Positions 30,701-45,400 are shown, numbered from the stretch's first letter. The stretch: DNA of 64,000 nucleotides from Daphnia pulex (GCF_021134715.1 NC_060028.1:9151482-9215481); one strand, 5' to 3'. Notes: generated by a model from the letters alone, not told the origin. Made by a program: numbers and translations.

Positions 30701-33700
30701 GGTCGATGGCCATCAAGGATTTTTTTTTTCCTCAAGGAGAAATGAAAATAAACTTTAAATAGAATTTCACCATGGAAAGTCACACACACACACACACGCG
30801 CTGCTCACGCATTATACAGCTGTATAGAATGCGCGATTGTAACCGCGTTCGCTTCTTTAACAACACCGCTCTCTCTCTCTCTATCTCTCCCGCTCTTTAA
30901 ATTGTTGCGGTTGACTTTCCACGTATCAGGGGCTCATCATTTCGGCCATCGTTTCGGCTGATTTTGAGTGTGCGAGTTTTTCTTCTCTCTTTTCGTAGGA
31001 ATAACTAAACCGAATCGTCGAATAACCGAGAGACTCGTGCGTGAAAAAATAAGGAAAAATAGGCCCGAGGATCTTTTTTGTATAGAGACCCACCCAAAAA
31101 GCTCGAAAAAATTCATTCAATCGAAAATGTCTTTTTAGGACCGCCGACTGGGGCCGATGGCCCAACCTTCATTCTCTAACCTTTGCATCGATGCACCAAA
31201 TGACCAATAGGCACGAAATTATAATAATCTCCCAACTTGTTTTTTTTTTTTTTCATTTTATTTTATATCTGAATTGAATATTTTAAACGCAGCACGTCCG
31301 AAACTCAATGACGACTTTGACCCGATATCCTGTCCCGTAGTAAATCTAAACACGCCCGGGAGCGTGACACTCTTTTTTTTTTTTTTTAAGTGTAGTAGAG
31401 GAAAAAGAAATAAAATAACAGACAAATGATGTCATGTATTATTTTATTTTATTTTCACGCGTTCAAATCGAAATCCAGTTGAAAATCAAATTTTTTTCCC
31501 CGGAAAAAAAAGAAAAGTAATTTTTTTCCTGTTATTTATAAACCTGACGTGATTGCCGGCCCTATAGCCCTACTCTATCACCGTCTAAAAAGAAAAAAGA
31601 AAAAACTTATTGCTCAATAATGGTGGGCGTCGTCTTTCTCACAGTCTCGTCAGACACCGTAGGTTTTTTTTTTTTAAATTCTGCCAGCGATACTTTCATT
31701 TCCGACCGTTTTTCTTTTCAATTCCTAATCATCTCGTTGGTATTTTCCTTTTTTTCGAAATTCTTCTCCATCCTCTCCGCCGCTACTGGTATGAGAAAAT
31801 TCCCGTTGAAAAAAAGTTGAATCAAACGGGAAATCACTTTTGATTTCGATATCTACGTCTTGCCTTTTATTTATTTTTCGAAAGAGATAAAAGGCTCACC
31901 ATCGAGCTTGTCATTCTTAATTGAGACTCAATGGGGGCTATCAGCAGCGCCGAGCAGCCGAGTCGGTCGTCCCTTTTTTTCTTCTCCTGCGCTGCACACG
32001 TACAACCAAAACAGCTCCACAGATGATGACGTGAAAGCCGTGCAAACAATAACTTGTTTCTCTCTCATCTCCTGCGCCATCCCCCCCTGCCTTCCTTTGA
32101 TTATTATGTATCAATCATACGCACAATGCCATCCCCAACCAGCGTCTTGCAACACAAAGCGAGAAAAGTCTGACAAACGCAACAACAATCCCGCAACAAT
32201 CATACAAACTGAACATGTACAAACCGGCAGTCTCCTCCGCGAGCGAAACAAAACTTGTAGCCACAATCTGTGGCCCCCCCTTTTGGCTATGTTAGCTCGT
32301 CTCTCTCTCTCGTTTTCTAAGTAAATACTCTAATGTACAGCTGCCGTGAGTCTCTGCGGGACAACAACAGTTGCAGTTGCAGTTGCAGCGGCAGCATCCC
32401 TCGGAGGAATGACGTGGCAAATAAACAACACCTGCAACAACTCCCGACTGTCTCCAGCCCCCACCGATTGCAACCGATAGCCGCCGCGCTCGTTTTCCTA
32501 CAACAAATTTCCCAATTTGTACTTTTTTTTCTTCTTTTTTTCCCGCGACTGAATTCGTTTTTCTTTTAAATAACCGAAACATCAAAATCGTGTCTCCTAA
32601 TATGTGCTGATGACGGAACGATATTATTTTTTTTTTGTTTTTCGTGAGCGGGAATAACCGACTGACATCTATACTACTGCGCTCTGCTCACCAAATGATT
32701 ATGGTAGACAATAAAACACCAGCTGAGCCCCCCCTAACCTTTTTTCCATTTTTTCCAAAGTGCCAATTAAAACCGCACGACACTGTGTCGGCCCCGCACT
32801 GCGCGCGTTTTTTTCCCCAGCCACTTTTATACATGTGATATTGACTTAACTACGCGTACGTGATGACCCTGTGACATGTCTCCCGAAATATCGCCGCAAC
32901 CTTATAGACGATATATGGATTCTTCCGTGCAAACGCCATTCGCCGATGATGGCCACAACATCTTCCCTTCCTTGTATAGACTGTCCGTCCGTTTTTGCGG
33001 TGCGGGGTTATTCGACAGGCTATACAACCAAGTTATGATCCTTGTTTGATTCCTCGCCCATCATGATGACTTACTATTGAACCCAACAAGAGTGGCCGTC
33101 GCCATGGCGACAGTACCTGGCACATACACATGTGTGCCAATCGACCGCAACCAGCAAGTGCCGCCAAGGCTATATCTCCTTCCCCACCAAAACTATAAAG
33201 ATATCCCAAAACATATCTTTTTCCCACGGAATCAAGCAAATAAAAAATCAAATAAAAAAAGATAGCCGACAGGCTCAAAACAAAAAAAGAACAAACGAGA
33301 AATGGTTGCGTGAAAAACTTTTGTGCGATCGAATGATTAAAGAGTCGTCGTAGTACATGCCGAGCTCAGAAAAATATACAGGGAATGTATGCATAATAAT
33401 AAAGATAGGGTGAGCTTTTGAGACTATCAAATGTGTGTGTGTATGAGAGATATGATGAGCGGCGCTTGCGTGGCATCCCAACGCAAAAGAGAAAGAGAAT
33501 TCGGCCACGGTCAGCCGACAACCGCCAACTAGTCGACCGGACCGCGTTTCGCCCAGTTTCACAAAGTGCCTGCGCTATACGCTACGTACACAGCATAGCC
33601 TTTCCCAACGAAACCAGGCTCTGTGCTGTGCTCTGCCATAGGTGTCGAAAAAAACGCCGGCCTACAACGTGAACGGGGTTCCCGGTGCGCGTGCGAAGAG

Positions 33701-36700
33701 GGAAAACGAAAGAAAAAAGGCCAAGTTCTGTTTATTGTTTGTGTATGTGTGTGTACCGGGACGGGCCGGCTGATGTGCTGCGTTTGTTGTCTGCGGTAGA
33801 TCGCAATATATATCAGCTGCCAACGCCGGTCCAACGGTCATCAGTCTTGGCCCCTTGGCATTATAACACGCCAGTCGACTCTGCCCTGTCGTCCGCTCAC
33901 GACGTCGTTCGATTTTTTCTCTCCCCCCACGAAAAACAAAGAAATACAAACATTAACTTTGGTGTGTGTGTTTGACTGGGCCGTGATATTGCACAGCTCG
34001 ACATCTACCAGACAACCCAACTCTGGTTTTATTTAAAAAATAAAAATAAAAAAAAGGTAAAGGAAAACAATCTATTTCTTGTACTAATAAACGTTGATTG
34101 GATTCATTCGACACAGACCGAAATCTTTTTTTATGGCCTCTAATTCCAGTGATTTCCCGAAAATGAACGAAACTCGGGAAAAAAAAATAAAAACTTTCTC
34201 TCTCTCCTTTGCGCTTTTTATCATTTCCATTTCGTTCATTGGCTGCGCTAGCTAGGCAATTGGGGATAAAACAAGACCTTGATGGCGGCGGACCCCGCAA
34301 CATTTAAGGGTGGGATTTTTCTGTCTTTTGTTACATGTGCCTTCGGGACCCGGGGGGTGGTGGTAGTGGTCATCGCTGGGTCCGTTTCACGCCGAAGGTA
34401 TATTTATAGCCTTTCATTATCCCCCCACCCGCTCGCCTGCTGGCCCATTGTCGGTGGAAAACTGTCAGGTACACACACAAGAGAGTGAGAGACGGAAACT
34501 TTTATATTTATTTTCGCTGGTAAGAAAACGGGGCACTGGAGCGCAAAACCAAAAAGGCAGCGGAAACGGCGGGTGGAAATAAAAAACGGGCCACTCGTCC
34601 CGCGTGAGAAAGTTCTCGTTTGAAAAAAAAAAAAATGTGACGATCATAGGCCGTTTTCTTTATTTCTCAACTTTTAAAAATTGTTCACGTTCTCTCTTTC
34701 TCTCTCTCAGCCAACGCGCGTGTCCGTCCAATTCGTGTGTGCGGTTGACCTAAATTTGTTTTTCTCTTTTTGACACGGTGCGCGGCAAGTGTGCGTTCCA
34801 TTACAACTTTTGAGACGGGAGTAGCAACGGCTGTCAAAAACCATTTTTCTCGGCTCGGCCATTCTCTCATCTTTTAGAGTGTTCCCAGCCCTTAATGATC
34901 CTCCTGTTCTTCCAATTCTTGAACTTGTTCAACTACCGGCCCGGCCCGGATCTCCTTCCCACCAGCGAGTTTCGTACCTCCCAGTTTTACGGCTGCTCCT
35001 CTTTTCAATCCAATAAATAATTCCGATCGTGTTTTCCCCCATCCGATCATCAGACAGGGCAGCAGCAGCTGGACCTCAAATGTAAAATGAAGCCCAGTTG
35101 TTTCTTATTTAAAACGGACCAGGTTACAACAAAAACAAAAAGGAAAATAGTCTGCCATCGACCGGTGCGGCTCTATCTCTCGACATGGAGTATAAAGACA
35201 TTACTATTATTAGTGTAGGCGTGGCCCTTACGACGACGATAGAATGAAGAGTTTGCTGATGTTTCAATCATCTCTCTTTCTCTCTGGTTATATGCGTAGA
35301 TAAAGACAATCGTTTTTGATGGATGACTTGCATCAAAGTTTAATCGCCGGTTGTTGTTTGTCCGTCCGGAACGCATCATCATCACATTTCCCCATTCGAT
35401 CCACCATTCAAACTCCTTTTGGTATCGACTAGACTCATCTCTACGTGCGTAGTATGCAAGCAACAAAGTAAATGACGAGTGACGGCGAGGGATGGGGCGG
35501 GGACCCGTCTCATCCGGGTCCCAAACGGGCGGAATGGATCGCCCCGCAACGGCAACAAACCCAAAACCAAACAAAAAAACTATAGTCGGAAATGTTTCGC
35601 GAAAATAACCGTGTCTGGTGGTGGTGGAATAGAATAATATCTCTCATCACATTTTCTCTGTGTGTGTTCCACAACAACTCCCCCCTCACTAAACCCCGCC
35701 CAGTCTGGCTGGGTCCTTTTTCATCCGTTTGTTTATTTTTCCTTCCCCTTTTCCTCCGCGTTTATTTGATATATTCCTCGATGCTGCCCAAATGCGCACA
35801 CGCCAACCCGTTGAAACAAATTGCCCTCTCCCCCCCATCCAAGTAACTATACACAATACGGCCGAATAACATTAAAAGCCTATACTATAGATACATGTAA
35901 TAATAACACGTATGATACCACCAGTCCGACCCTGTGTCACGCATCGGACTGCTGATGTGGCCCTGCCGGTCGGCCGCTGCCAGCTGGCGCCGGGCAAGAA
36001 GCTAGAGAGAATCCCGCGTGTCGTTTCGGTTTTTATTATTCGCGTGCTGCCCCAGTTCTTTACGATTATAGGCAATGATCCTCCCCCCCTTACCCACCTC
36101 ACCAACTATATATACAACTCTACATTTGATCTATATCTTTAAAAAAAAAAAGCTTCTTTTTCTGCGTCTCTGCGGGTCACGTTACCGAAAAGGCGCACAA
36201 CTGGCGGGAATAATCCGCTCACTTATCGAGTGCAGTCATCTGGCCAAGCAATAAATTCCATTGTGTGAATGAGCAGCCCGGCGCACAATCGTCTCTCTGT
36301 GCGATGGCAGAAGCCAGCGAAAATACGTAGAGATATAACTCATCTCTTTCTCGTGATACGTGTAGATAAATAACACGCTGCTGCTGTTGTCGAATGTTTT
36401 TTTTTTTGTTTTGTTTTAAAGAACCTGGACTTTTTACACGGACGCCGATTGTTTCGGGGGGCTATTGCCGAAATGATGAAAGTTCGCCCAGTTTGTCTTG
36501 TTAAACGAAAGCAAAACAAATAACGTGACCGAGACCACAAGTCAAAAAAAGCGGCGATATCGATCGATTTTGGGCTTGTAACAAAGTCACGAAAACATTG
36601 TAAGTGTATGAAATACAGACTCATTCGGCGCCAACTCCAGATGTTGCCGTTGCGAGTGATTAAAATAAATAGACGACATGATTTGTGGGGAGAATGACAG

Positions 36701-37754
36701 ACGACCGGCCCGGTACTGGGCAACAACAAAGAAAAAACACGCCACGACTTTTGATTTCGGTCGGGAAAGAGGGAGGGGGGTTGAAAAAGAAATTATATAG
36801 ACCCCTCGCATGATGATGTCACGATCCATCATCGAAGAAAAAAGAAAGAAAAAGAAAAAAAAGTTTTATACGTTTCACAAAATTGAATATTCTCCAGCCA
36901 TGAACCAAAATCATCCGGCGATGATTACGGTGATCCCCCTCTGGGGGGCGTGAACGGGTGGGGGGATTGGATTTCGCCAGCCTCGGCTATTCTCTTTTCG
37001 CCTATCGAAAGACGGCATCAAATAATTGGCCGGTCGTGATTTCACATCGTTACACAACAGCAGCAGCAGCAGCAGCTTGGCCAAAAAAGAAAAAAAAAAA
37101 ACCCAAAAAACTTTGGCGGGAGTCGCTGGATGGCCGGATGCGTAATGGGGCGACGACCGTCAAGGCCCCAAACAGCAGACTGATGGGCATATTGCCCGTC
37201 GTAAATCATACCATATACGTCAGAGAGTGTGTGTGTGTGCGCGCACCACACAGTGGACGCTGATACATTAGATATACCCGCGTGATCTAGCCCAGGCCGT
37301 GATATAACCGTGAGGATGAAATCATCGTTAAGAGAAGCCAACCAAATAAAACAAAACTCTCCGTCGTGTTTCGTTTGGTTTCCTTTCCATTTAGAAAACA
37401 ACAACGAGACGACGACGAGGCCTGCGGCCGCATCGCTCACAGCCAAAGATGCGTGTGCGTGCGTGTGTGTGGTTGTGTGTGATGCGCGTGCCCGGCCAAA
37501 AGATCGTCAGAGTCAAACGATTCGAAACAAAAAACAAAAAAAAAAGTCGCGGAAGAAGAAAAACAAATTTTGTTCTTCCAAAAATGCAAATGAGTCAGGT
37601 AGATTCCATCCATCAACCCGACAAAAAGGGGTCCCCCACTTTTTTGGTGGGTTGGGTGTGTGTGTGTTTTCGAACGTGTGTTGTTGTTGTTGTGTAACAG
37701 AAAAACGCGACCCCGACGGGTCTTTCCTTCTATCTTTTTGTGTGTGTGCGTGAT
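21756..37754. other. 16-kb gene desert between two divergent genes
   Basis: No exon with coding texture was found on either strand. Open frames here (for example minus 21926-22492, plus 29385-29731, minus 35173-35574) are low-complexity or have no conserved features. The DNA is rich in microsatellites: CA/GT runs, AAG/CTT runs (for example 29178-29206), CAA runs (28400-28421) and CAG/CTG runs (29278-29297, 29417-29433). It probably holds the promoters, 5' UTR exons and enhancers of the synaptopodin-like gene (leftwards) and the PKG gene (rightwards), which are head to head. Confidence 0.5.
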
Positions 37755-38175
37755 TATATAAGGAAATAAATAATTAGATTTTTCTTTTTCTTTCAAATCC
37801 TTCAGGACAGGAGCAGCTGTGTGTCTATAGTGCGGTTGGGCGGCCAGTCGACGAAAAAGTATTCCCCTGATATTTCTCACGACAGACTTGTGTAGACGAT
37901 CGAGTTCCGCCGAAGGACAAAAGGTGTCGCCGTCGGGCGAATTTGGCATCTGCTGGGAAGAAAAAAGATCCCAGCCAAGAAGAAAAAAAAAATAAAAAAA
38001 AATAAATGAAATAAGCAAAATTCGGAGAAGAGGCCAATTACAAGATAGTCCTGGGTACGCCTTTCCCAAAGAAAAAAGAATCAAACCCCACCCCAAAAAA
38101 GTAAACTCGTAAATATTTGAACAATTCCCGTCCCACTGGCCTGTCCATCCACCACCAGGAGTCAGAAGAAGAAAA
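37755..38175 (+). promoter_or_regulatory. probable 5' UTR and possible TATA promoter of the PKG gene
   Basis: TATATAAGG lies at about 37755-37763. A pyrimidine-rich tract ending in CCTTCAG follows at about 37795-37805. Either transcription starts about 30 bp after the TATA box, or the CAG at 37803-37805 is the acceptor of a 5' UTR exon leading to the ATG at 38176 (context GAAAAATGGAG). The sequence does not decide between them. Confidence 0.3.
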
Positions 38176-39450
38176 ATGGAGTCGTCTGGAAACAATCACG
38201 ATAATGATGAGGAACAAGGCCAACAGCAGCGGACCGCCGCCTCGCGTTTCACCAACGTGAAATCAGAGCGACTGCCAGAGCAACGACTGCCGGGCGGCGG
38301 ACACACCGATGGGTTGGACATTGAGCAGGAGCGCAGCAGCACCAGGAGCGGAGGAGCAGCAGCTGCTCTGTCGTCTACTTCGCCCGATCCTGCGCAGTCG
38401 AACAACAATAGCCAACACCAGACGGCCGTTGGCGTGACTTGTTCTTCTTCCAGCAGCAGCGCCGTCGGCCCGTCGAGTCGAGTCGTCGACGGAGCAGCCG
38501 GAATCGGGTCCAGTGCTGCTGTTGCTGGTGGCGGTGGCGGTGGTGCTAAAGTCGCCGGCGGACCCGTCAGTTTGTCGCAAATCCTGCGCGGCAGCAGCGG
38601 AGGTGGTGGTGGTGGTGGTGGTGGTCACAGTGTTGTTGTCGTCAGTCATAGCAACAACAGCAGTTGCAGCAGTGGTGGTGGTGGCGGGGGCGGCGGAGCA
38701 GCTCCTAGCGCTCCTCACGCTCACGGGGTGGGAGTCGGCAGTCAGACCCCGTCCGAACGGGCGGCCAGTCACCCGCCCGCTCTCGTTCCGTCCCATCACC
38801 ACTCGTCGCCCCTCTATCAACAACAACAACAACAGCACCACGGCGCTACGAATGCGTCCAACAGCAAAACCACTCCTATTCAGCATAGCAGCAGCGGTGG
38901 CGGTCACCACCACAATTATCAGCAGCAGCCAACCAATTTCACGTCGTCTATCGGCGGTGTCCGAATTATGGGCCACGGGGCGTCTTGTCTGACCGGCTCG
39001 GCCGCGCCCGCCTCCTCGTCGTCCACCAACAATTGCAGCGTCAGTTCCTTCACGCCACTCCAACGCAATCAGCCGACGCAGCAGCAGCACAAAGGCACGG
39101 CCGCATCCGTCGTCCCGGCCTCATCCACGACGACGACCCAACCAAACACAACGACGACGACAACGGCGGGATCGACAGGATCGACCGACAAGAACAACAC
39201 CATCAACAATTCGACGACCGTCAGAGGTGGCAGCAGCAACAGTGCGACGGCTGGTGCTGGAAATAACAAAATGACGGTGCCCGAAGACTACCACTACCTG
39301 TGCAATTTGGTGCCCGAATTGAAAACGGAATTAAAGGAGCGCGAATCCCGGCTGGATCTCTACCAGACGGAAACGCTCGAACTCAAACGGCGACTCAAGA
39401 AACGAGACGAAGAAATCGGACGACTCCAACGAGAAATCCACAAGCTCAAG
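38176..39450 (+). CDS. for: PKG exon 1: low-complexity N-terminus and leucine zipper
   Basis: 425 codons from ATG 38176 to donor AAG|GTGAGA. Residues 1-370 are Ser/Gly/Gln/Asn/Thr-rich with poly-Gly runs (GGT repeats near 38601-38624 and 38671-38698), a CAA-encoded Gln run (38817-38833) and Thr runs. From 372 to 425 a heptad helix ([20 protein letters not shown] and onward) forms the dimerising leucine zipper of PKG. The minus strand is also open for 275 codons here; that is a by-product of composition. Confidence 0.93.
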
Positions 39451-42400
39451 GTGAGATCTACTTAGACAATTCATGTCATACCCAAGTGATTACACAATCA
39501 TTTGTGTGTGTGTTTGTTTTGGGCCTTACACGTCGACCTGATTGTGGTTACAAACGGGAAAAAAACTGGGTCAAACAGCCCAAAAGTCGTTTTCCATATC
39601 GGACTCGTTTTTCTGTACCTAATCGTTGCGGGTTTCCGGTCGATAACTGTTTCCACACCTTGAACGGGAAAATTGCGCAAAGTCTCAAAATGTTTTCGAG
39701 TCTGAAAGTCGGAGAAAGATGAAAGACTTGCCAACCAGCACTTAAGTGTAGTAGTAGGTTACAACCCATTTGCCCCATCAAATATCTGTTTGTTTTTTCC
39801 TTTCCTTCCTTTCTGGGTTAGACGTTTTGTGGGGGACTCCTGCGGGCCCGGCACAGTCGGAAGATAAAGGATAATACACACAAGACAGGAAAGAGATCAT
39901 CATCATCTAGCACGCGTCACTTTTCTGCCAGTCTCTCTTGGTAGGAAAAAAAAAGGCGTTTCCGCAGTTCTTTTGATGAAAAATGAACCGCCACCGTCGT
40001 CTACTTTGGCAGAGTAATTCCGTCTCCACACACATGAGCAATGGGAAGACTTGTAGGAGAAAAACAAGGGGCCTGCGATCCTTATCGCATTTTGACGGAC
40101 AACAACACGGGGTGGAAGGGGACTGTTGGGAAATTTCGGTAATCTTAATGATTTTACCGCGTTTGCACTTTGAACTTTCCACTCGTTCCAACCAGCCCTT
40201 GATCAAATAAAGTTGGTTGTGCAATCAAAACAAGGAAAACTCAATCAAGTCGAGTCGAAACTTTTTTTTTTTTTCAAAAGAGAACCAGAAAAACATTTAA
40301 AAAAAAATAAAGAAACGGGAATTGATTGGTAGATTTGACTCGACCGTCGTAATAATGGCGCGCGCTCGACAAACTCCCGCGGGAGATTCAAACAATCGCA
40401 AACACAAAGTGTGTGTAAACAGTAAGAAAAGAAAAGGGTGGTGGTGGGTGGGCCTACCATTTTTCTTCCGAGCAAAGTTATCCGATTTTTCTAATGTTTA
40501 ATGGCTCGTAACCAGGAGAGAGAGAGAAAGAAGAAGCAAAGTGCAAGTCTGGCATTGGCGTTTCCAGGCCGCCGCCTCCTCCTCCCAACTCCCAACTGCT
40601 CCTCCTCCAGTCTTTCGCGGCCCATAGAGTCCGGCTGCTCACGATTTACTGGGCAGATGAAATACGCACAAGTAACGACACACACACACAGAGAAAAAAA
40701 GAAAAAGAATCAAGAAAAATAAGAAGAAGAGGCCAGACATCCGCCGTGTCTTAGTAGTTTTTCATCTCTTATTTTTGTTGGTTTCCTTTCGTGTTCAATA
40801 TCTCAGGCGACTCCTGCGTTCTACATAACCTGTCAAGGCAAACGGACAAGAGAGAAGAAAAACGACAATCTATTTGTTTAGATACATATAGAAAAAAAAA
40901 GAGACGCAGTTGCATAAGCCGCTCTAACAGCAGCTAGCGGGAGGAGTCTCTCGTGCCGACGAAAATGTCTTGTCAAACTCGCTTGCCAAATGGGTTACGC
41001 TCCACTGCGGCATCTCTAACAATAACAACTCCCCAGCGCCCCCGTTCTACCCCACTATTTTTCTTCTCTTCCCGACTGTCATTCCGTGTAATTCCGCTTT
41101 TATTTTATTTTTTCTCCGTGAGTGTCATTACGCAGTTCCACACGGACCAATCCCGCCCAGGCCAGACTTTTTGTTCTTTCAAAAAAAAAAAGGAAAAATG
41201 GTCCTGGATGATCGCTTCGTGTTTACAGATTTGGCCGTCGAGAGTTCCCTGTCTAATCGCCGTTCAAACATTTGAGCGCGAGTGACAGGCACAAAAACGA
41301 CGATGTTCAAGCGAAGCTGCTGGGTTATTTACCCGTCAATAACCAGGCGACTCGGTGATGAGTGCGCCCCATCACCGAGACGCGAGAGAGAGAGAATGTT
41401 GACACACACGCACAAGAATTCCGTTCGGCGCGTGGGAATAATCACGCAACTCTATAGAGACTCACTCTCGTTCGGCTTCCATCTCTTTGGACGGATATTT
41501 CACACAAGTGCTACGTGCCGTCAGACGACCAATGGAATGGCGTCTGTCTATAAAGTTTCTCCCCCACTACTACCGGGGGGATTTTCAAGGGCTGATATAA
41601 AAAAAATAAAAATAAAAAAAGGTTGGCGATGAATATATGGAAAGTAGTACCCACTTTAAAAAGGGGAATGTTATACTCGGTAGAAATGAATAGAACCCCC
41701 ATGCAAGATGCCTGTCATCACGGCCATTTCCCAACGGATGATGAATGTTTGTAGTTATTTTCTTCTTCTTCTTCTTCATTCTTTGATATTTTGGCAGAGC
41801 GTCCTGCAAGCCACTTCCCGCGGCCAACAGGATGGAAGCGATCTGATGTCAGCCTTGCAAATCACCAATAACGGCCAGCAGACGACGACGGGCGGAATCA
41901 CTTCCGGACTGCAGTTGCAACTGCCGGCATTGTTCGCCAAACGTCAGGGCGTGTCCGGCGAGAGTTCCGACCTGCACAACCATCACAACCATCACAACAA
42001 CCACGGCGGCCATCACGGCGGCCACCAGAACCGCTTGCTCCTGGCGGGAGCTCCCAACAATCAACAACCAGGCGACATTTCCCTGCTGGTCACTTCTCAC
42101 GACAAAGATTTCCGGTACGTTTTTTTTTTCTCCCCCCAAAATTCAAATTTGAAAATTATTCTTTTTGGCGCCAAATTTCATTCATTTCGTGCGCGCGCAA
42201 AAATAGAAACATTCGGCTGACATGGCGGTTGAATGAGTTATCGATTCAACGGTATAACAAGTCCTAAAAAAACCCACCAAGTCGTGCGTGAATCCCAGAA
42301 AATAAACAAAACGAAAAAAAAAAGGTTGTCGGCATCAGCCGCCGTCGCGCACTGCCGTCCGTGTCGCTTTCGTTCGGGAATAATTTGTGTGTGTGTGTGT

Positions 42401-45400
42401 GTCGTGAGTCAACAAATATAAGTTTCCAACCCAAGTGCATTCGACCGCCTCCTTTCTGGAACACACACACACACGTAAGGGCCACGGGAGTGAAGTGCGT
42501 TTCGAATCAAAATGTCAACAGCCTCACGAATTAAGAGAGAAACTTGGCAAAAGGCAAACTATTTATTTTGGGTTTTCCTTTTTTCAAAAAGAAAAGAAAA
42601 ACCACTCACGAAACACACACACAGAGAGAGAAAAGAGTGTTGACTCTACCAATTCGTCATCGGGCCCTGACAAGATTAACCGCCACTAATCAAACGTTCA
42701 TTGCGCCCGCAGAGGGACTGCACGAAAGAAACGGACACTCTACTAGAAAACTAATATCTGTCGGACATATCGATTTCTATATATAATCGAGTGGGGATAG
42801 GGGGAGGGATGGTGATGAACTGTAAGGTGAATAACGATTGCCTCATGTGTGATCATCAATAACGAAAAAGTTTGGCGCCGGTGCGAGAAAACGAGCTGAT
42901 GGCATGACTTTCTGTCGAGCGGGATCGACACATCGGATGTCGTGTCGTGTGCGTTTGATTCCATGTTGTTTCCCCGGTAGCGTTCTATGGAAGGGTGGGG
43001 AGGGTTACACTCTTAACTCACGAAGAGTGAGCGTGAGCATCGAGTCGTGAAATATCCTACCCCTACTGTTTTTTCTCTCTGGCTCGACCCGTCATTACTC
43101 TCCCGTTGTGTACCCGCTTCGGGGGTGGCAGCTACTACTACTACGTACGTCGAAATATTATATTATTATCTGATATCGAAAAAGGAAAAAGTTTCAAAAA
43201 GTTTGTCAGAAAACGACTTTAGTTTTCTTGTTTGTTCGGCGTCGTTATTGTCACGCCACTTGGGCCCAGAATGGCGCCATCGATTTAATAATCCACGGCG
43301 GGCAGAGAACCGGCGAACTACAGTCGAGAAATCGAAGAAGAAGGAGAAGCCCGAAGGAGAGAGAAAAAACAATGTCACGTAGAACAACAGTCGGGAGGGG
43401 GGTAGTTTTACGGCTGTATGGATTTTCTTACAGGAACGAGTACACGAGTACTACAACGTCAAAATATATAGAGTATTACCCCAAAAAACGCTGCTGCAAT
43501 AGAGATAACTCTTTGTTGATCGTTGTTTGAAGACCCATTTTCGTTGCTGACGAGAGTGGGAGGGCTAAAGCAGTTGGATTCTTCCGTGTTGACTTATCGA
43601 GTAGCTAGAATTTTCACAACAAAAGAAGAAGAAGAAGAAACACTTTTTTTTTCAGCTGGAATTGTTGTTGCTGTACAACTTTTGTCTCTCAATAAGTCAA
43701 ACCGAAATGGATGTGTTTCTTCTTCTTCAAGTTCGTAATCGTGACAGCATCGAAATGACTTTCGGCTCTGGCCCGGTTCGTTTCACAATCAAATAAGATT
43801 TTCAAAAGTTTGGACCCAGATTTACCCCGAAATATAAAATAAATCGCTTAAAAAATAGAAAAACGACGAAAAGATCAATATTTTAAACCGGTCGGTCGGA
43901 TCCTTCCGGTTGCGCTCTGATAGAAAGAAAAGGAAATAATCAAACGAATAATAGAACAAGACTTGTTTTTATATATACAAGAGCTGACGTACGTACAAGC
44001 TACTAGCCATTGCACCGTCATATAACAACTTGGGATCTCTTGCAAGCTTCTTGTCGACTCTGGTCCCTAGCCGCTCCCACCCCATAAAGTATATATATAA
44101 ATATCTAGACCGTAGTAGCACTGACAGAGTTCTTTTCGAGTGCCATGTCCTCCTCCCAGGCTACCGGCTGTTACACACATTTATTCCTGGAAAAAGCAAT
44201 TTCGCAATCTCTTAAAGCCTTCGAAAACGATATGCGAGAGAATAAAAAAGAAACCCATATCAAAACAAAATAGCACAAGACATTCGAGTGAAAAACCAAT
44301 TGTCGATCGACTTTGCTAGCTGCTGTTCTATTCGGGAGTGGGGGGGATTTACATTGTTATCTTTAATGATTTGTTTTGTTTTTTTCTTGTTGAATTTCAA
44401 ACAGAGCCAAACAATTGATCAAAGATGCCGTTATGGAGAATGATTTCCTCAAGAATCTGGACGCTACCCAGGTCAGAGAGATTGTCGAGTCCATGTACCC
44501 GCGTGAATTCGAGAAGGGCAGCTACGTGATCCGCGAAGGAGATGCCGGTATGATTGCAAAATTTGAAAATAAAAGGAATTTTTATCTCGTTTCTCTAGTG
44601 GTGTAGTCCATTCAAATCAAAATTGTAACACAAGTTTTTAAAAATTTGGGGGTAAAAAGAAAATGTTTAAATTTCCCGCAGTTGAACGAAGAAACCGAAA
44701 AAAAAAAACATGCTCTGTATAAATAAAATCCCGACTTTGATTGATACCGAGAAATGATGGCATTTCCAGCTCGTTTCTCAGTCTAGTCGGCCATTTATGG
44801 CAGCGCCATTTGACCGTTCAAACAGACAGAAGAAAAATATAAAATTTCAAAATTTCGTTTTTCTCCCCAGTGCAACTGAAAGTTATTTTGTATCTAGTCC
44901 ATCTAGTGCGTGCTGTATAATATAAATAGAGTATATCCAACATTGCTGAGAAATGTACATTTATCGCTGTTTGTTGGACAGGATCACATTTGTACGTGTC
45001 GGCCGAAGGGGAGTTGGAAGTCATCCAGGGTGACAGAGTACTGGGCCGGATGGGACCAGGCAAAGCGTTTGGTGAATTGGCCATCCTTTACAACTGTACG
45101 CGGACAGCATCCATCAAAGGTAAAACGCAGCCCCATCACACACACACACACAACATCATACTTTCGCCTATATCCCATCCCATTTTATACAAAACATCAT
45201 CACCATTTTGATTCATTTCACATTTCTCATATCGCTGAGCAAACGAAACTTTTTCTATTCCGCCGTTTTCCATCAAGTCGATCGAAATTCCGCGAATTTC
45301 ATGAAAAGAAAAAAAGAAACTCGATCGACTTTTACTTTTCGGTGGCGGGGGGGGGGGGGGGACAAGAAAAAACGGCCAAACTTTTCCATTCAACACGTAC

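Noticed and set aside
38263..39090. 275-codon open frame on the minus strand opposite PKG exon 1
   Set aside because: It is the complement of Gly/Ser/Gln-repeat coding sequence, which lacks stops on both strands; the plus strand has the zipper and splice-phase support.
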